A stretch of DNA of 12,767 bases from Miniphocaeibacter sp964345925 (GTDB taxonomy: Bacteria > Bacillota > Clostridia > Tissierellales > Peptoniphilaceae): positions 1 to 12,767 of the forward strand of contig CAYFSP010000044.1 in the NCBI GenBank assembly GCA_964345925.1, given 5' to 3'. The notes beneath the pieces are model-generated. The model was not told where the DNA came from, searched no databases, and saw nothing but the letters and a program-made list of their open reading frames with translations. The position numbers and the translations under genes were made by a program. Numbering within the stretch: position 1 is the first letter of the stretch; the number at the start of each line of letters is the position of its first letter. Below, in pieces: positions 5,170-12,626 of this stretch.

Positions 5170-7461
5170 TTAAAATTCTAATATTCTTCTTAGTACATCC
5201 TCTGGCATTATTGGTAATTTTTTAAATTGTGAACCTATTGCATTTAACAACGCTCCATTAATTGCTGGTGGAGGTGTATTTACTACAACCTCTCCTATGG
5301 ATTTTGCTCCAAAAGGACCTGTTGGCTCATAACTTTCTATAAACTCTGCTTTTACGTTGCCTATATCAAGTCTTGTTGGAATTTTATACTGTAGGAACTC
5401 ATCTGTTATAAGTCTTCCCTTTTTACTGTATATAACATTTTCGTATAGAGCAAGTCCTATTCCTTGCACTATTCCACCTTCAACTTGCACCCTTGCTAAA
5501 TTTTCATTTATTACTGTTCCACAGTCTGTAACGGCAATATAGTTTATAACCTTAACCTGTCCCGTTAAAATATCAGTTTCTGTTTCTACAAAACCTGCAA
5601 TATATGGTGGTGGTGATGTTTCTGAACCAAAGGAACCAGTTCCAATTATTGTTTTACCACCTACGCCTGTACTTAAATCCTCTGCAAGTTTTTTTAAGGT
5701 CATAACCTCTGTACCGGTATTTGTTTTAATTATACCTTGTACTAAATCCAAATCACCAAAGTATATTCCAGTTTTTTCTGCAGCTTCTTTTAAAATATCC
5801 CTCTTTAGTTTATTGGCTGCTCTTACTACTGCTCCACCTGTTACATAAACTGCACTTGAAGCATATGAACCAGGATCATATGGCGTAATATCCGTATCAG
5901 CGGTTATTGTAATAATATCATCTATTTCACATTTTAAAATTTCTGCTGCCATCTGTGTAAGGGCTGTATCACAACCAGCACCGTTATCTGTTGGACTCAT
6001 TAAAAGGGAGAAGTCACCTTCTTCGTTTAATTTTATATTAACTGTTGAAGTATCTATATTGGCAATTCCCGATCCCTGCATTGTAATCGCCATACCAACT
6101 GAACGAATATTGCCATCATTAGTAACTCTTGAAGGATATTTTTCATTCCATCCTATTAATTCCTTACCCTTTTCTATACATTCATCTAGTTTTGAACTAA
6201 GGATTTCCTTATCAAATGCTAAAGTCGTCTTACCTTCTCTAACAATATTTTTAAGCCTTAATTCCGTTGGATCCATTTTAAGCTCATAAGATAATTTATT
6301 AACAGCTGACTCCACTGCAAAACAGCCTTGTGTTGCACCGTAACCCCTGAAAGCTCCTCCTGGTACCTTGTTAGTATATACAACTACACCATGAAATCTT
6401 GCTGATTTCAATTTATTGTATAAAGGTAAAGATTTTTCCCCTACAAGTCCTAATGTTGTAAAGGCATGTTCGCCATAAGCCCCTTGGTCGGACAGTGCAT
6501 CTAAATCTATTACATTTATGGTACCGTCTTTCTCTGCACCAATTTTCACCTTCATCTTAACCTTATGTCTTGTGTTCGTACCGATAAAGGTCTCTTTTCT
6601 ATCCAGCTTTATCATACATGGCTTTCCAGTTTTTACCGTTGCAAAAGCCGCATACATTTCAGTTACGGAAGTTTGTTTTCCACCAAAGCCACCACCTATT
6701 CTAGGTTTTATTATTCTAATTTTTGATGAAGGAATTCCTAGTACAACTGATAGTTGTCTTTTTATATGAAATGGAACCTGTGTTGAAGATATTACTGTAA
6801 GTCGCATTAAATGATCATAATATGAGTAGGAACGGTATGTTTCCATCATACTATGAGCTTGCTCCTGCATTGTAAACTCCTCTTCAATTTTTATTGGTGA
6901 GTCATTAAATGTCTTTTCTGGGTCTTCGCCAAAAACATCAGTTCTCTCTCCAACAATATTTCTAGATAGATCATAATTTACAAAATCCTTGCTAGCTTTG
7001 AAAAAAGTTCCATCTTTTTCTGTATGAACTTTTATATTAGATGTTATAGATTTTTCAAAGTCCAGTAATGGTTCAAGTACATCGTATTTTACCTTTATCA
7101 TGGATAAAGCCTTAATACATATCTTTTCATTTGCTCCAACAACTATTGCCACTGGATCACCTACATATCTAACATGTCTATCCAAAAGCAATCTGTCATA
7201 TGGGGAAAGCTCTGGATATGATTGTCCTGCCATGCAAAATCTATTTTTAGGAACGTCTTCGTATGTAAAAATACCTTCAATTCCAACAATTTTTTCTGCT
7301 CTACTAATATCTATACTATCTATAATTGCATTGGCATGAGGACTTCTTAGAAGTTTTACACATAGAGTATTTTTAATAGCTAAGTCTTCAGTATATATTG
7401 GTTTACCTAAAGTTATAGCTTCACTATCAATTTTTTTTATTCTCTTTCCAATATTGGTCAT
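5170..7461 (-). CDS. Molybdenum hydroxylase (xanthine dehydrogenase family), molybdopterin-binding catalytic subunit
   Basis: A 763-residue large subunit carrying the Mo-pterin centre that hydroxylates N-heterocycles or aldehydes with water-derived oxygen and passes electrons to the 2Fe-2S and FAD partners. Order: hammerhead domain about 15-130, first Mo-cofactor domain about 165-405, second about 430-700. Motifs: SSTQ (Gln228, matching bovine XDH Gln767), GGGFGGK (256-262), GAFRGYG (369-375; Arg372 and Tyr374 match Arg912 and Phe914), QVEGGIVQGIG (659-669) and GAKSIGE (718-724; Glu724 matches catalytic Glu1261). It is closest in style to separate-subunit bacterial enzymes such as E. coli XdhA. 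Differences: Gln263 replaces purine-contacting Glu802, no Arg is evident at the Arg880 position, and the usual GQG loop reads DNGAGCDT (492-499). The substrate is therefore uncertain. The ATG starts 2 nt after the FeS stop codon, with AGAGG upstream. Confidence 0.93.
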   Translation of the reverse strand: MTNIGKRIKKIDSEAITLGKPIYTEDLAIKNTLCVKLLRSPHANAIIDSIDISRAEKIVGIEGIFTYEDVPKNRFCMAGQSYPELSPYDRLLLDRHVRYVGDPVAIVVGANEKICIKALSMIKVKYDVLEPLLDFEKSITSNIKVHTEKDGTFFKASKDFVNYDLSRNIVGERTDVFGEDPEKTFNDSPIKIEEEFTMQEQAHSMMETYRSYSYYDHLMRLTVISSTQVPFHIKRQLSVVLGIPSSKIRIIKPRIGGGFGGKQTSVTEMYAAFATVKTGKPCMIKLDRKETFIGTNTRHKVKMKVKIGAEKDGTINVIDLDALSDQGAYGEHAFTTLGLVGEKSLPLYNKLKSARFHGVVVYTNKVPGGAFRGYGATQGCFAVESAVNKLSYELKMDPTELRLKNIVREGKTTLAFDKEILSSKLDECIEKGKELIGWNEKYPSRVTNDGNIRSVGMAITMQGSGIANIDTSTVNIKLNEEGDFSLLMSPTDNGAGCDTALTQMAAEILKCEIDDIITITADTDITPYDPGSYASSAVYVTGGAVVRAANKLKRDILKEAAEKTGIYFGDLDLVQGIIKTNTGTEVMTLKKLAEDLSTGVGGKTIIGTGSFGSETSPPPYIAGFVETETDILTGQVKVINYIAVTDCGTVINENLARVQVEGGIVQGIGLALYENVIYSKKGRLITDEFLQYKIPTRLDIGNVKAEFIESYEPTGPFGAKSIGEVVVNTPPPAINGALLNAIGSQFKKLPIMPEDVLRRILEF

Positions 7462-7462
7462 A

Positions 7463-7909
7463 CTATACCTCTAAATAATTTTGTATTGCACGCATTTGAC
7501 TTTCATAACCTGTACATCTGCAAAGATTTCCCATTAAATAAGTTTTAATTTCATGGTCTGTAAATTTTCTATTCTCCCTTTTTAAGGCAATAACATTCAT
7601 TATAAATCCTGGATTACAAAAACCACATTGGTCTCCACCTTCTTCTGCTAAGAAAGTTCCAAATTTTTTGGCCTCATCTTGTAAACCCTCAATTGTGGTA
7701 ATATTTTTTCCTAAAGCTCTTAAAGCCAAGTAACCACATGATAGAATTGGCTTGCCATCAACCCAAACGGTACAAAGGCCACAACTGGAAGAGTCGCATC
7801 CCCTTTTAACACTATGAAAACCAAGATGTCTTAAAACATCGATTAACATCCCCTCAGGTTTAACATGGGTTATATATTCCTTCTCATTAATCATAAGCGA
7901 AATTTTCAT
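7463..7909 (-). CDS. Molybdenum hydroxylase 2Fe-2S subunit
   Basis: A 148-residue small subunit that carries the two [2Fe-2S] clusters linking molybdenum to FAD. The N-terminal ferredoxin-like domain has CDSSSCGLC (Cys38, Cys43, Cys46) and Cys58; the C-terminal helical domain has QCGFCNPGF (Cys95, Cys98) and LCRCTGYES (Cys130, Cys132), so all eight ligands are intact. The length is typical of CoxS/XdhC-type subunits. It overlaps the end of the FAD gene by 23 nt and is followed by the molybdopterin subunit after 1 nt, giving an FAD-FeS-Mo order. The ATG at 7909 follows a near-perfect AAAGGAGGT, the strongest ribosome binding site in the operon. Confidence 0.95.
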   Translation of the reverse strand: MKISLMINEKEYITHVKPEGMLIDVLRHLGFHSVKRGCDSSSCGLCTVWVDGKPILSCGYLALRALGKNITTIEGLQDEAKKFGTFLAEEGGDQCGFCNPGFIMNVIALKRENRKFTDHEIKTYLMGNLCRCTGYESQMRAIQNYLEV

Positions 7910-8714
7910 TGACTACCTCCTTTAAAGCCTTAGCAAGTAAACCCTTAGATAGATTTTTCCTATATTCCTTAGAACCTCTCATATTATTACCAAAATCTAC
8001 TTCCTCAACTAAAATATTTCCTGCATTTTTTATTAATTCATCTGTAGTTAAAAAATCAATATGATCGTTGATATATTTTGAAGTCTCTACTGCCACAATA
8101 GCCTTCATAGGTCTTGCACCTACGACTACTTTAATCTCATCTTTAATTCTTGAAATCACCAAATTTAAAATACAAAAATCCCCAGCAGTAGTTCTTAGTC
8201 CAGAATAATGGGCAAAACTCTCCTCTATAGGGATTTCAATTTCCACTAATATATCTCTATTAGCAGCTGTTTTCTTAATATTTATAAAATCATTTAAATT
8301 CATCCAGCCAGCATTGTAAAGATGTACTCTAGCATTTAATGCTAAAAAAACCGGTACAATATCTGAAAAACCGTAATTTGCGTATACGGAAGCACCAACA
8401 GTTGCCATATTTCTCAACTGTTTTGAAGATATTTTCTCTATCATCTTTTTAATAACGCCACCTGAATAATTGTTTAAAAAAGTATTCTCCTCTAATTGTG
8501 ATAATGTAACAGATGTTCCAATGGATATAACCCTGTCATTAATATTTATCTTATTTAAATGTAAGTTGGATAGATCTATTCCTACACCTAATTTCTTATT
8601 GCTCATCTTTAAAAACATATTTCCACCAATTATCATATTTCTCTTCGACTTAATTAAAGTCTCATATGCATCTTTAATGGAATCTGGTTTGTATAGTTAT
8701 CTTAAAGTAAACAA
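7887..8714 (-). pseudogene. Molybdenum hydroxylase FAD-binding subunit with an in-frame TAA at codon 6 (intact ORF from ATG 8636)
   Basis: The open frame from ATG 8636 (249 residues) begins at MIIGGNMFL, within the FAD pyrophosphate loop, and so lacks the first 20-25 residues of the family. Those residues are encoded just upstream in the same frame: LYKPDSIKDAYETLIKSKRN (8696-8637), a normal start for FAD_binding_5 proteins. Further up is TTG 8714-8712 with AAGGGGGACTATTTG, an excellent start, followed by codons for FTLR and then TAA (8699-8697). Changing it to CAA would give MFTLRQLYKPDSI, just what the family has, so this looks like a nonsense mutation or base error. Later parts are sound: RNMATVGAS (75-83 of the short form; Ala for the second Gly of the usual loop), FSDIVPVFLAL, and a CO_deh_flav_C domain from about 150. 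Weak GAAGAG before ATG 8636 might allow reinitiation. The partner genes are intact. Confidence 0.78.
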
Positions 8715-8884
8715 ATAGTCCCCCTTATTGTAATTAAATTTATCAATACTAAAAAATTATACCATATATTATAGGAATATGGCATGAACTCATCACTCCA
8801 GCAATATATTTTAAAGAATAATATAATTAATATTTTTTTATACTACTGTTATATCCTAATTCCAATTTGCGTTTTCATACAAAA
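8715..8884. other. Leader/promoter interval upstream of the hydroxylase operon
   Basis: No gene is visible. It contains the AAGGGGG ribosome binding site (8726-8720) for the TTG start of the FAD gene, an AT-rich leader, a -10-like box with adjacent palindrome, and ends at the terminator of the P-II-like gene. I see no molybdenum-cofactor or purine riboswitch pattern, though a 170-nt interval could hide a divergent one. Confidence 0.5.
8756..8782 (-). promoter_or_regulatory. Candidate operator-promoter of the hydroxylase operon
   Basis: On the minus strand TATAAT (8761-8756) is a perfect -10 box and directly abuts a palindrome, CCATAT (8762-8767) with ATATGG (8777-8782), separated by 9 nt. 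The palindrome would fill the -10/-35 spacer, a normal place for a repressor or MerR-type activator. The -35 is poor (TGCCAT at 17 nt). A second TATAAT (8773-8768) lies within the palindrome. Confidence 0.35.
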
Positions 8885-8911
8885 AATAGTCTTGACCATT
8901 TCAAGACTATT
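8881..8911 (-). terminator. Rho-independent terminator of the DUF1538/P-II-like operon
   Basis: AATAGTCTTGA (8885-8895) and TCAAGACTATT (8901-8911) form a perfect 11-bp stem with a 5-nt loop; on the minus strand it is followed by a T6 tract (from 8886). It lies 20 nt after the stop codon of the P-II-like gene and separates this operon from the hydroxylase operon. Confidence 0.9.
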
Positions 8912-8930
8912 CCCCCTGTTCTATTTAATT

Positions 8931-9587
8931 CTATGCAAGACCTATTGCCTTTTCCACACCCATTGCAAATATTATTCCCTTTCCAGGTTTATCTATTTCC
9001 AAATCCTTCTTTATATTATTTATTATTTCATCTGTTTTATCCGATTTTACAAGCATAAATACTATTTCTTTTTCCGGTTCTATTACTATATTAAATAAAG
9101 AACCTTTTTCATGAATTCCTGAACCTCTTCCATGTATTACAGTTGCACCTCTACCGCCAGCTTTATCAGCTGATTCTATTACATCATCTGCATTTCCTCT
9201 TTCAACTATTACAAATACTGCTTCGTAATCCATTTTATCTCTCCTATCTGTAATACTATTTATATTTTCATTACAAAGATTTCCCATTACACTTTTCAAT
9301 GGAATATTAAACGCTATTCCCTTATTTGGCTTATCTAAATGATATTTTTTATTTATGGTTTCAAATAGACTATCTATCATACTATTTTCAACTACCATTA
9401 AAAGTATTTCCTTTTTAATCTCGTATAATTCTAATATATGCAATAAACCACCACTTGCAGTTCCTTTACCATATACTATAGTGCCACCCTTAACTCCAAT
9501 TTTTTTGGAATCCTCTAGTATCCTACTAGCTTTACCTTTATCTACTATTACAAAAAACACGCTGTATGAATCGTCTTTATTATACAT
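8931..9587 (-). CDS. Tandem-domain P-II (GlnB)-like regulator
   Basis: A 218-residue protein made of two P-II-like domains in one chain: about 7-103 and 119-218, joined by a polar linker. The halves align throughout: FFVIVDKGKA with VFVIVERGNA (11-20, 124-133), GVKGGTIVYGKG with GGRGATVIHGRG (31-42, 144-155), KKEILLMVV with EKEIVFMLV (58-66, 172-180), and LDKPNKGIAFNIP with IDKPGKGIIFAMG (84-96, 198-210). The last resembles the P-II B-loop region. The T-loop segments (about 41-57 and 153-171) are short and lack the uridylylation tyrosine, so classical GlnD control is unlikely. Canonical P-II proteins bind ATP/ADP/2-oxoglutarate as trimers and gate membrane transporters. The ATG overlaps the DUF1538 stop by 8 nt (ATGTATAA), so the two are co-translated and the likely partner is that membrane protein. 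The partnership is inferred. Confidence 0.85.
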   Translation of the reverse strand: MYNKDDSYSVFFVIVDKGKASRILEDSKKIGVKGGTIVYGKGTASGGLLHILELYEIKKEILLMVVENSMIDSLFETINKKYHLDKPNKGIAFNIPLKSVMGNLCNENINSITDRRDKMDYEAVFVIVERGNADDVIESADKAGGRGATVIHGRGSGIHEKGSLFNIVIEPEKEIVFMLVKSDKTDEIINNIKKDLEIDKPGKGIIFAMGVEKAIGLA

Positions 9588-11061
9588 CTTCTAAACCTTC
9601 CTTTTTGCTCTTTATTTTAAATAGTAGTCCTAGAACCATTATAGCAATTATCGGCATCATAGCAACCAATGCTATTACTCCAAAACCGTCTACTAAAACA
9701 TCTGCTGTATCTATTGCATCTGCTGCTCCCTGTGTAAAAGCAAGTACAAATGTTGCCGTCATAGGTCCTGATGCTACTCCACCTGAATCAAAGGCAATAC
9801 CTACAAACAATGGAGGTACAAAGAAACTAAGCATCAATGCCAATATAAATCCTGGTACTAAAAGCATCCATATCTTCAATTCTGGAATTACTATTCTAAG
9901 CATTGCCATACATACAGCTAATGCCACTCCTGCTGATAATGTTGCAAGTATCATCTTCTTAGGTATATAACCTGATGTTACATCTTCTACTTGATTGGAT
10001 AATACATATACTGCTGGCTCTGCTAAAACTACGACCATTCCTATTATCAGTCCAAGTAATGGAAGTATTAATTTACTATCCATAATTCCAATTTCATTTC
10101 CCATTACCCTAGCTACATCGAAGAACCCAGCATTTACTCCTGCTAAAAACAGTACTAATCCAAAATAGGTATATACCATTCCTATCATTATTCTTAAAAA
10201 TTCCCTTTTTCGAAGTTTAAAAATAAATATATTCATTATTATAAATAATAATGTTATTGGTAAAAGAGCCACCAATGAATCTAAAAATGTTTCTCCTAAT
10301 ATTTCAAGTATTGGTCCTATAATTCCTCTTTCAGGCTCAAATACTTCTGCTGTTCCTTGAATTTTATCTGCACCTAGTATAAGGCTCATTATCATAACTC
10401 CAAATATTGGACCTGATGAAGCCATTCCAACTAAACCGAAACTATCTTCCTCTCCTGCATTAGAACCCTTTAATTTCGATACTCCTAGTCCCATTGCAAG
10501 TATAAAAGGCGTTGTCATCGCCCCTGTCGTTGCTCCTGAAGCATCAAAGGCTATTGCTTGAAATTCCTCTGATACAAAGGAAAATATAGTAAAAATCAAT
10601 AAATATACAATTGTGAAAGTATAGCTAAATTTTATATCAAATAGTATTCTTAAAAATCCTATGGCTATCATTACACCTACGCCAACAGAAACTACTCCTA
10701 CTATAAAATTAGGTGCTATTGCTCCACCCATCGCTTCTGATACTTGAGTTGCAAGTATTAATAAGTCAGGTTCTGCTACTGTAATTAAAAATCCTAAAAT
10801 AAATCCTAATCCTAGAACCTTGCCTATTTTCTTAGTCTTTGCAACATGTTCACCCACTATTGTACCTATTGCCGAAATACCTATATCAGCACCCCAAAGA
10901 AATATGCCTAAACCCAATATAATCATTACTGCACCAATTAAAAATCTAATCAAAAGATCATTTTCTAAAGGAGTAATTGTAAAATTTAACATTAGTACAA
11001 TTAATGTTATAGGTAAAACCGATAGGGATACCTCTTTAAACTTGTCTATTAAAACCTTCAT
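9580..11061 (-). CDS. DUF1538 integral membrane protein with internal duplication; putative transporter
   Basis: A 493-residue, very hydrophobic protein with about 12 membrane segments that I recognise as DUF1538 (function not established). It is an internal duplication with an offset of about 250 residues: LPITLIVLM and LPITLLFII (16-24, 267-275), GIFLWGADIGIS and VLFLAGVNAGFF (52-63, 303-314), VAEPDLLILATQV and LAEPAVYVLSNQV (95-107, 346-358), AFDASGATTGAMTTPF and AFDSGGVASGPMTATF (171-186, 423-438). The conserved in-membrane AEP and AFDxxGxxxGxMT motifs, once per repeat, are the sort of polar elements that form a pseudo-symmetric transport site; that is inference. Start ATG 11061 follows GGTGGGAA. 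It is the first gene of a two-gene operon with the tandem P-II-like protein, and the substrate is unknown. Confidence 0.88.
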   Translation of the reverse strand: MKVLIDKFKEVSLSVLPITLIVLMLNFTITPLENDLLIRFLIGAVMIILGLGIFLWGADIGISAIGTIVGEHVAKTKKIGKVLGLGFILGFLITVAEPDLLILATQVSEAMGGAIAPNFIVGVVSVGVGVMIAIGFLRILFDIKFSYTFTIVYLLIFTIFSFVSEEFQAIAFDASGATTGAMTTPFILAMGLGVSKLKGSNAGEEDSFGLVGMASSGPIFGVMIMSLILGADKIQGTAEVFEPERGIIGPILEILGETFLDSLVALLPITLLFIIMNIFIFKLRKREFLRIMIGMVYTYFGLVLFLAGVNAGFFDVARVMGNEIGIMDSKLILPLLGLIIGMVVVLAEPAVYVLSNQVEDVTSGYIPKKMILATLSAGVALAVCMAMLRIVIPELKIWMLLVPGFILALMLSFFVPPLFVGIAFDSGGVASGPMTATFVLAFTQGAADAIDTADVLVDGFGVIALVAMMPIIAIMVLGLLFKIKSKKEGLEDV

Positions 11062-11399
11062 TTCCCACCAACTTTCTAAAATTTCTTACTAATATTGTAA
11101 CATAAAGCCTTTAATTAAAGAAAATCCTTCCATAATATATTAATATATATTTATATAATTTGTTTTTATATTATATGTTTTTTTTAATATATCCATTGAC
11201 ATTTTTTCTGTGTAGTGTTAGATTCAGATTGAATTATTATTAGAATAAATTATAGAAAAATCCTTTACTGGTTCATATATAATTTACAAGCTTAAGTAAA
11301 AAGAAAATATATTTACAGTAATAACTTTAAACGACAAAGACTACAATATTATTTATAAGGTTTTTATAAAATATAATTTATAAAATTAAAGGAGAATTA
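11062..11399. other. Divergent promoter region between DUF1538 and the glycosyltransferase
   Basis: This 338-nt very AT-rich gap holds no gene. Leftward it supplies the DUF1538 promoter (possible -10 TACAAT at 11099-11094, with no convincing -35). Rightward it holds TTGACA/TAGATT at 11196-11224 and then a roughly 170-nt leader before the glycosyltransferase. The AT runs at about 11140-11190 could serve as UP-element-like or bent DNA. No clear palindrome or riboswitch was found. Confidence 0.5.
11196..11224 (+). promoter_or_regulatory. Candidate sigma-A promoter of the glycosyltransferase
   Basis: A perfect TTGACA (11196-11201) is followed after exactly 17 nt by TAGATT (11219-11224, 4 of 6 matches to TATAAT). 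It implies an unusually long 5' untranslated leader of about 170 nt. Confidence 0.45.
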
Positions 11400-12626
11400 A
11401 TGAAAATTTTACATATTATAGCGCAACTTCCCGCTAAGACTGGAAGTGGTGTTTATTTTTCAAATTTAATTAAAGAATTAAATGATAATCATGAAAATTA
11501 TGCAATTTATGGAACACAGGAATGTTGTGAATACGATTTTGATTTAATAGATAAAAATAGACAGTATCCTATACATTTTAACAATGATGAGATTTCATTT
11601 CATATTGTAGGGATGAGTGATATTATGCCTTACAATAGTACAAAGTATAAGGATATGACACAAGAAATGATAAACACTTGGTTAAATTGTTTCAAAGAAA
11701 AAATTTTAAAGGCATTTGATGAAATAAAGCCGGATATTGTTATTTGTCATCATCTATGGATACTAACTTCTTTAGCTGTTGACATGCTAAGGGATAAATG
11801 CAAAAGAATTGTTGGAATTTGCCATGGTACAGATATTAGACAAGCTCTACAAAACCCTGAATTAAAAGAGAAATATGTTACTAGTTTAGATAAACTGGAT
11901 AAGGTTTTTGCCCTTAGTAAGAATCAAGTTGATGAAATACATGATGCATACAATATAGATAAAGAAAGGATCATAGTTTCAGGTGGAGGTTATAACCAAG
12001 ACTATTTCTTTAAAGATGAAGTAATTAAAAATGATGATAATGGATTTATAAACTTGGTATATGCTGGAAAGATTTCCAATTCTAAAGGAGTTTATGAGTT
12101 AATAAAAGCATATAAAAAATTAAAATATGGTGATAATATAATTTTAAATATTATTGGAACTCCTCAAGGAGATAATATAGAAAGAATTTACAGAGAGCTT
12201 GAAAATACTTCCAATATAAAATTATTTAATGCAAAAAACCAAGAATCCTTAGCTGAATTATTTAGATATTCCAGTATTTTTATACTACCATCATATTTTG
12301 AAGGTCTGGGACTTGTTGCCATAGAGGCTTTAGCTTCAGGTATGTTTGTAGTTTCATCAAAACTTCCTCCATTGATGGAAGTTTTAGGAGAGGATATAAA
12401 CAGTTCTGGAGTAATAGAATATGTAGAACTTCCAAGGCTTAAAAATGTTGATACTCCAGTTGAAGAGGACATACCTTCATTTGTTGACAGACTTGCTAAA
12501 GCTATTGATAAACAAGTTGAAAAGGTTATAACGGGAGAGAAACCATCAAAGGAAATTCTTGAAATAGTTGCAGAGAACTCATGGAGTAAAATAGCAGAAA
12601 ATATATTTGAAAATATTATTAATTAA
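11400..12626 (+). CDS. Glycosyltransferase, GT-B fold, GT4-like
   Basis: A 408-residue cytoplasmic glycosyltransferase. The N-terminal acceptor domain starts MKILHIIAQLPAKTGSGVYF (1-20), with the small glycine loop and short beta strand of GT4 enzymes, and has CHGTDIR at 141-147. The C-terminal nucleotide-sugar domain has NLVYAGKISNSKG (218-230; Lys224 and Lys229 as likely phosphate contacts), NIIGTP (250-255) and PSYFEGLGLVAIEALASG (297-314), giving the E-x7-E pair Glu301 and Glu309 of retaining GT4 enzymes. The acceptor and donor cannot be read. It stands alone here, with no lipid-carrier or capsule genes beside it, though the window ends 141 nt later. The ATG at 11400 follows AAAGGAG at 5-nt spacing. 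No good terminator is seen in the AT-rich 12627-12767 tail, only a weak TTCTA/TAGAA hairpin near 12663-12678. Confidence 0.9.
   Translation: MKILHIIAQLPAKTGSGVYFSNLIKELNDNHENYAIYGTQECCEYDFDLIDKNRQYPIHFNNDEISFHIVGMSDIMPYNSTKYKDMTQEMINTWLNCFKEKILKAFDEIKPDIVICHHLWILTSLAVDMLRDKCKRIVGICHGTDIRQALQNPELKEKYVTSLDKLDKVFALSKNQVDEIHDAYNIDKERIIVSGGGYNQDYFFKDEVIKNDDNGFINLVYAGKISNSKGVYELIKAYKKLKYGDNIILNIIGTPQGDNIERIYRELENTSNIKLFNAKNQESLAELFRYSSIFILPSYFEGLGLVAIEALASGMFVVSSKLPPLMEVLGEDINSSGVIEYVELPRLKNVDTPVEEDIPSFVDRLAKAIDKQVEKVITGEKPSKEILEIVAENSWSKIAENIFENIIN

Noticed and set aside
8697..8699. Stop-codon recoding or selenocysteine in the hydroxylase operon
   Set aside because: Some clostridial molybdenum hydroxylases are linked to selenium, but the codon is TAA rather than TGA, no SECIS-like hairpin follows, and TAA is used as the normal stop in several genes here.
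8715..8884. Molybdenum-cofactor or purine riboswitch upstream of the hydroxylase operon
   Set aside because: Expected from function, but I could not find the conserved cores or pairing patterns; the region is AT-rich with only a small palindrome beside the promoter.
8784..9098. Plus-strand ORF with hydrophobic residues opposite the P-II-like gene and its terminator
   Set aside because: It is antisense to a well-supported gene and crosses a perfect terminator hairpin; its Tyr/Phe/Ile-rich composition is what AT-rich antisense DNA yields. No ribosome binding site.
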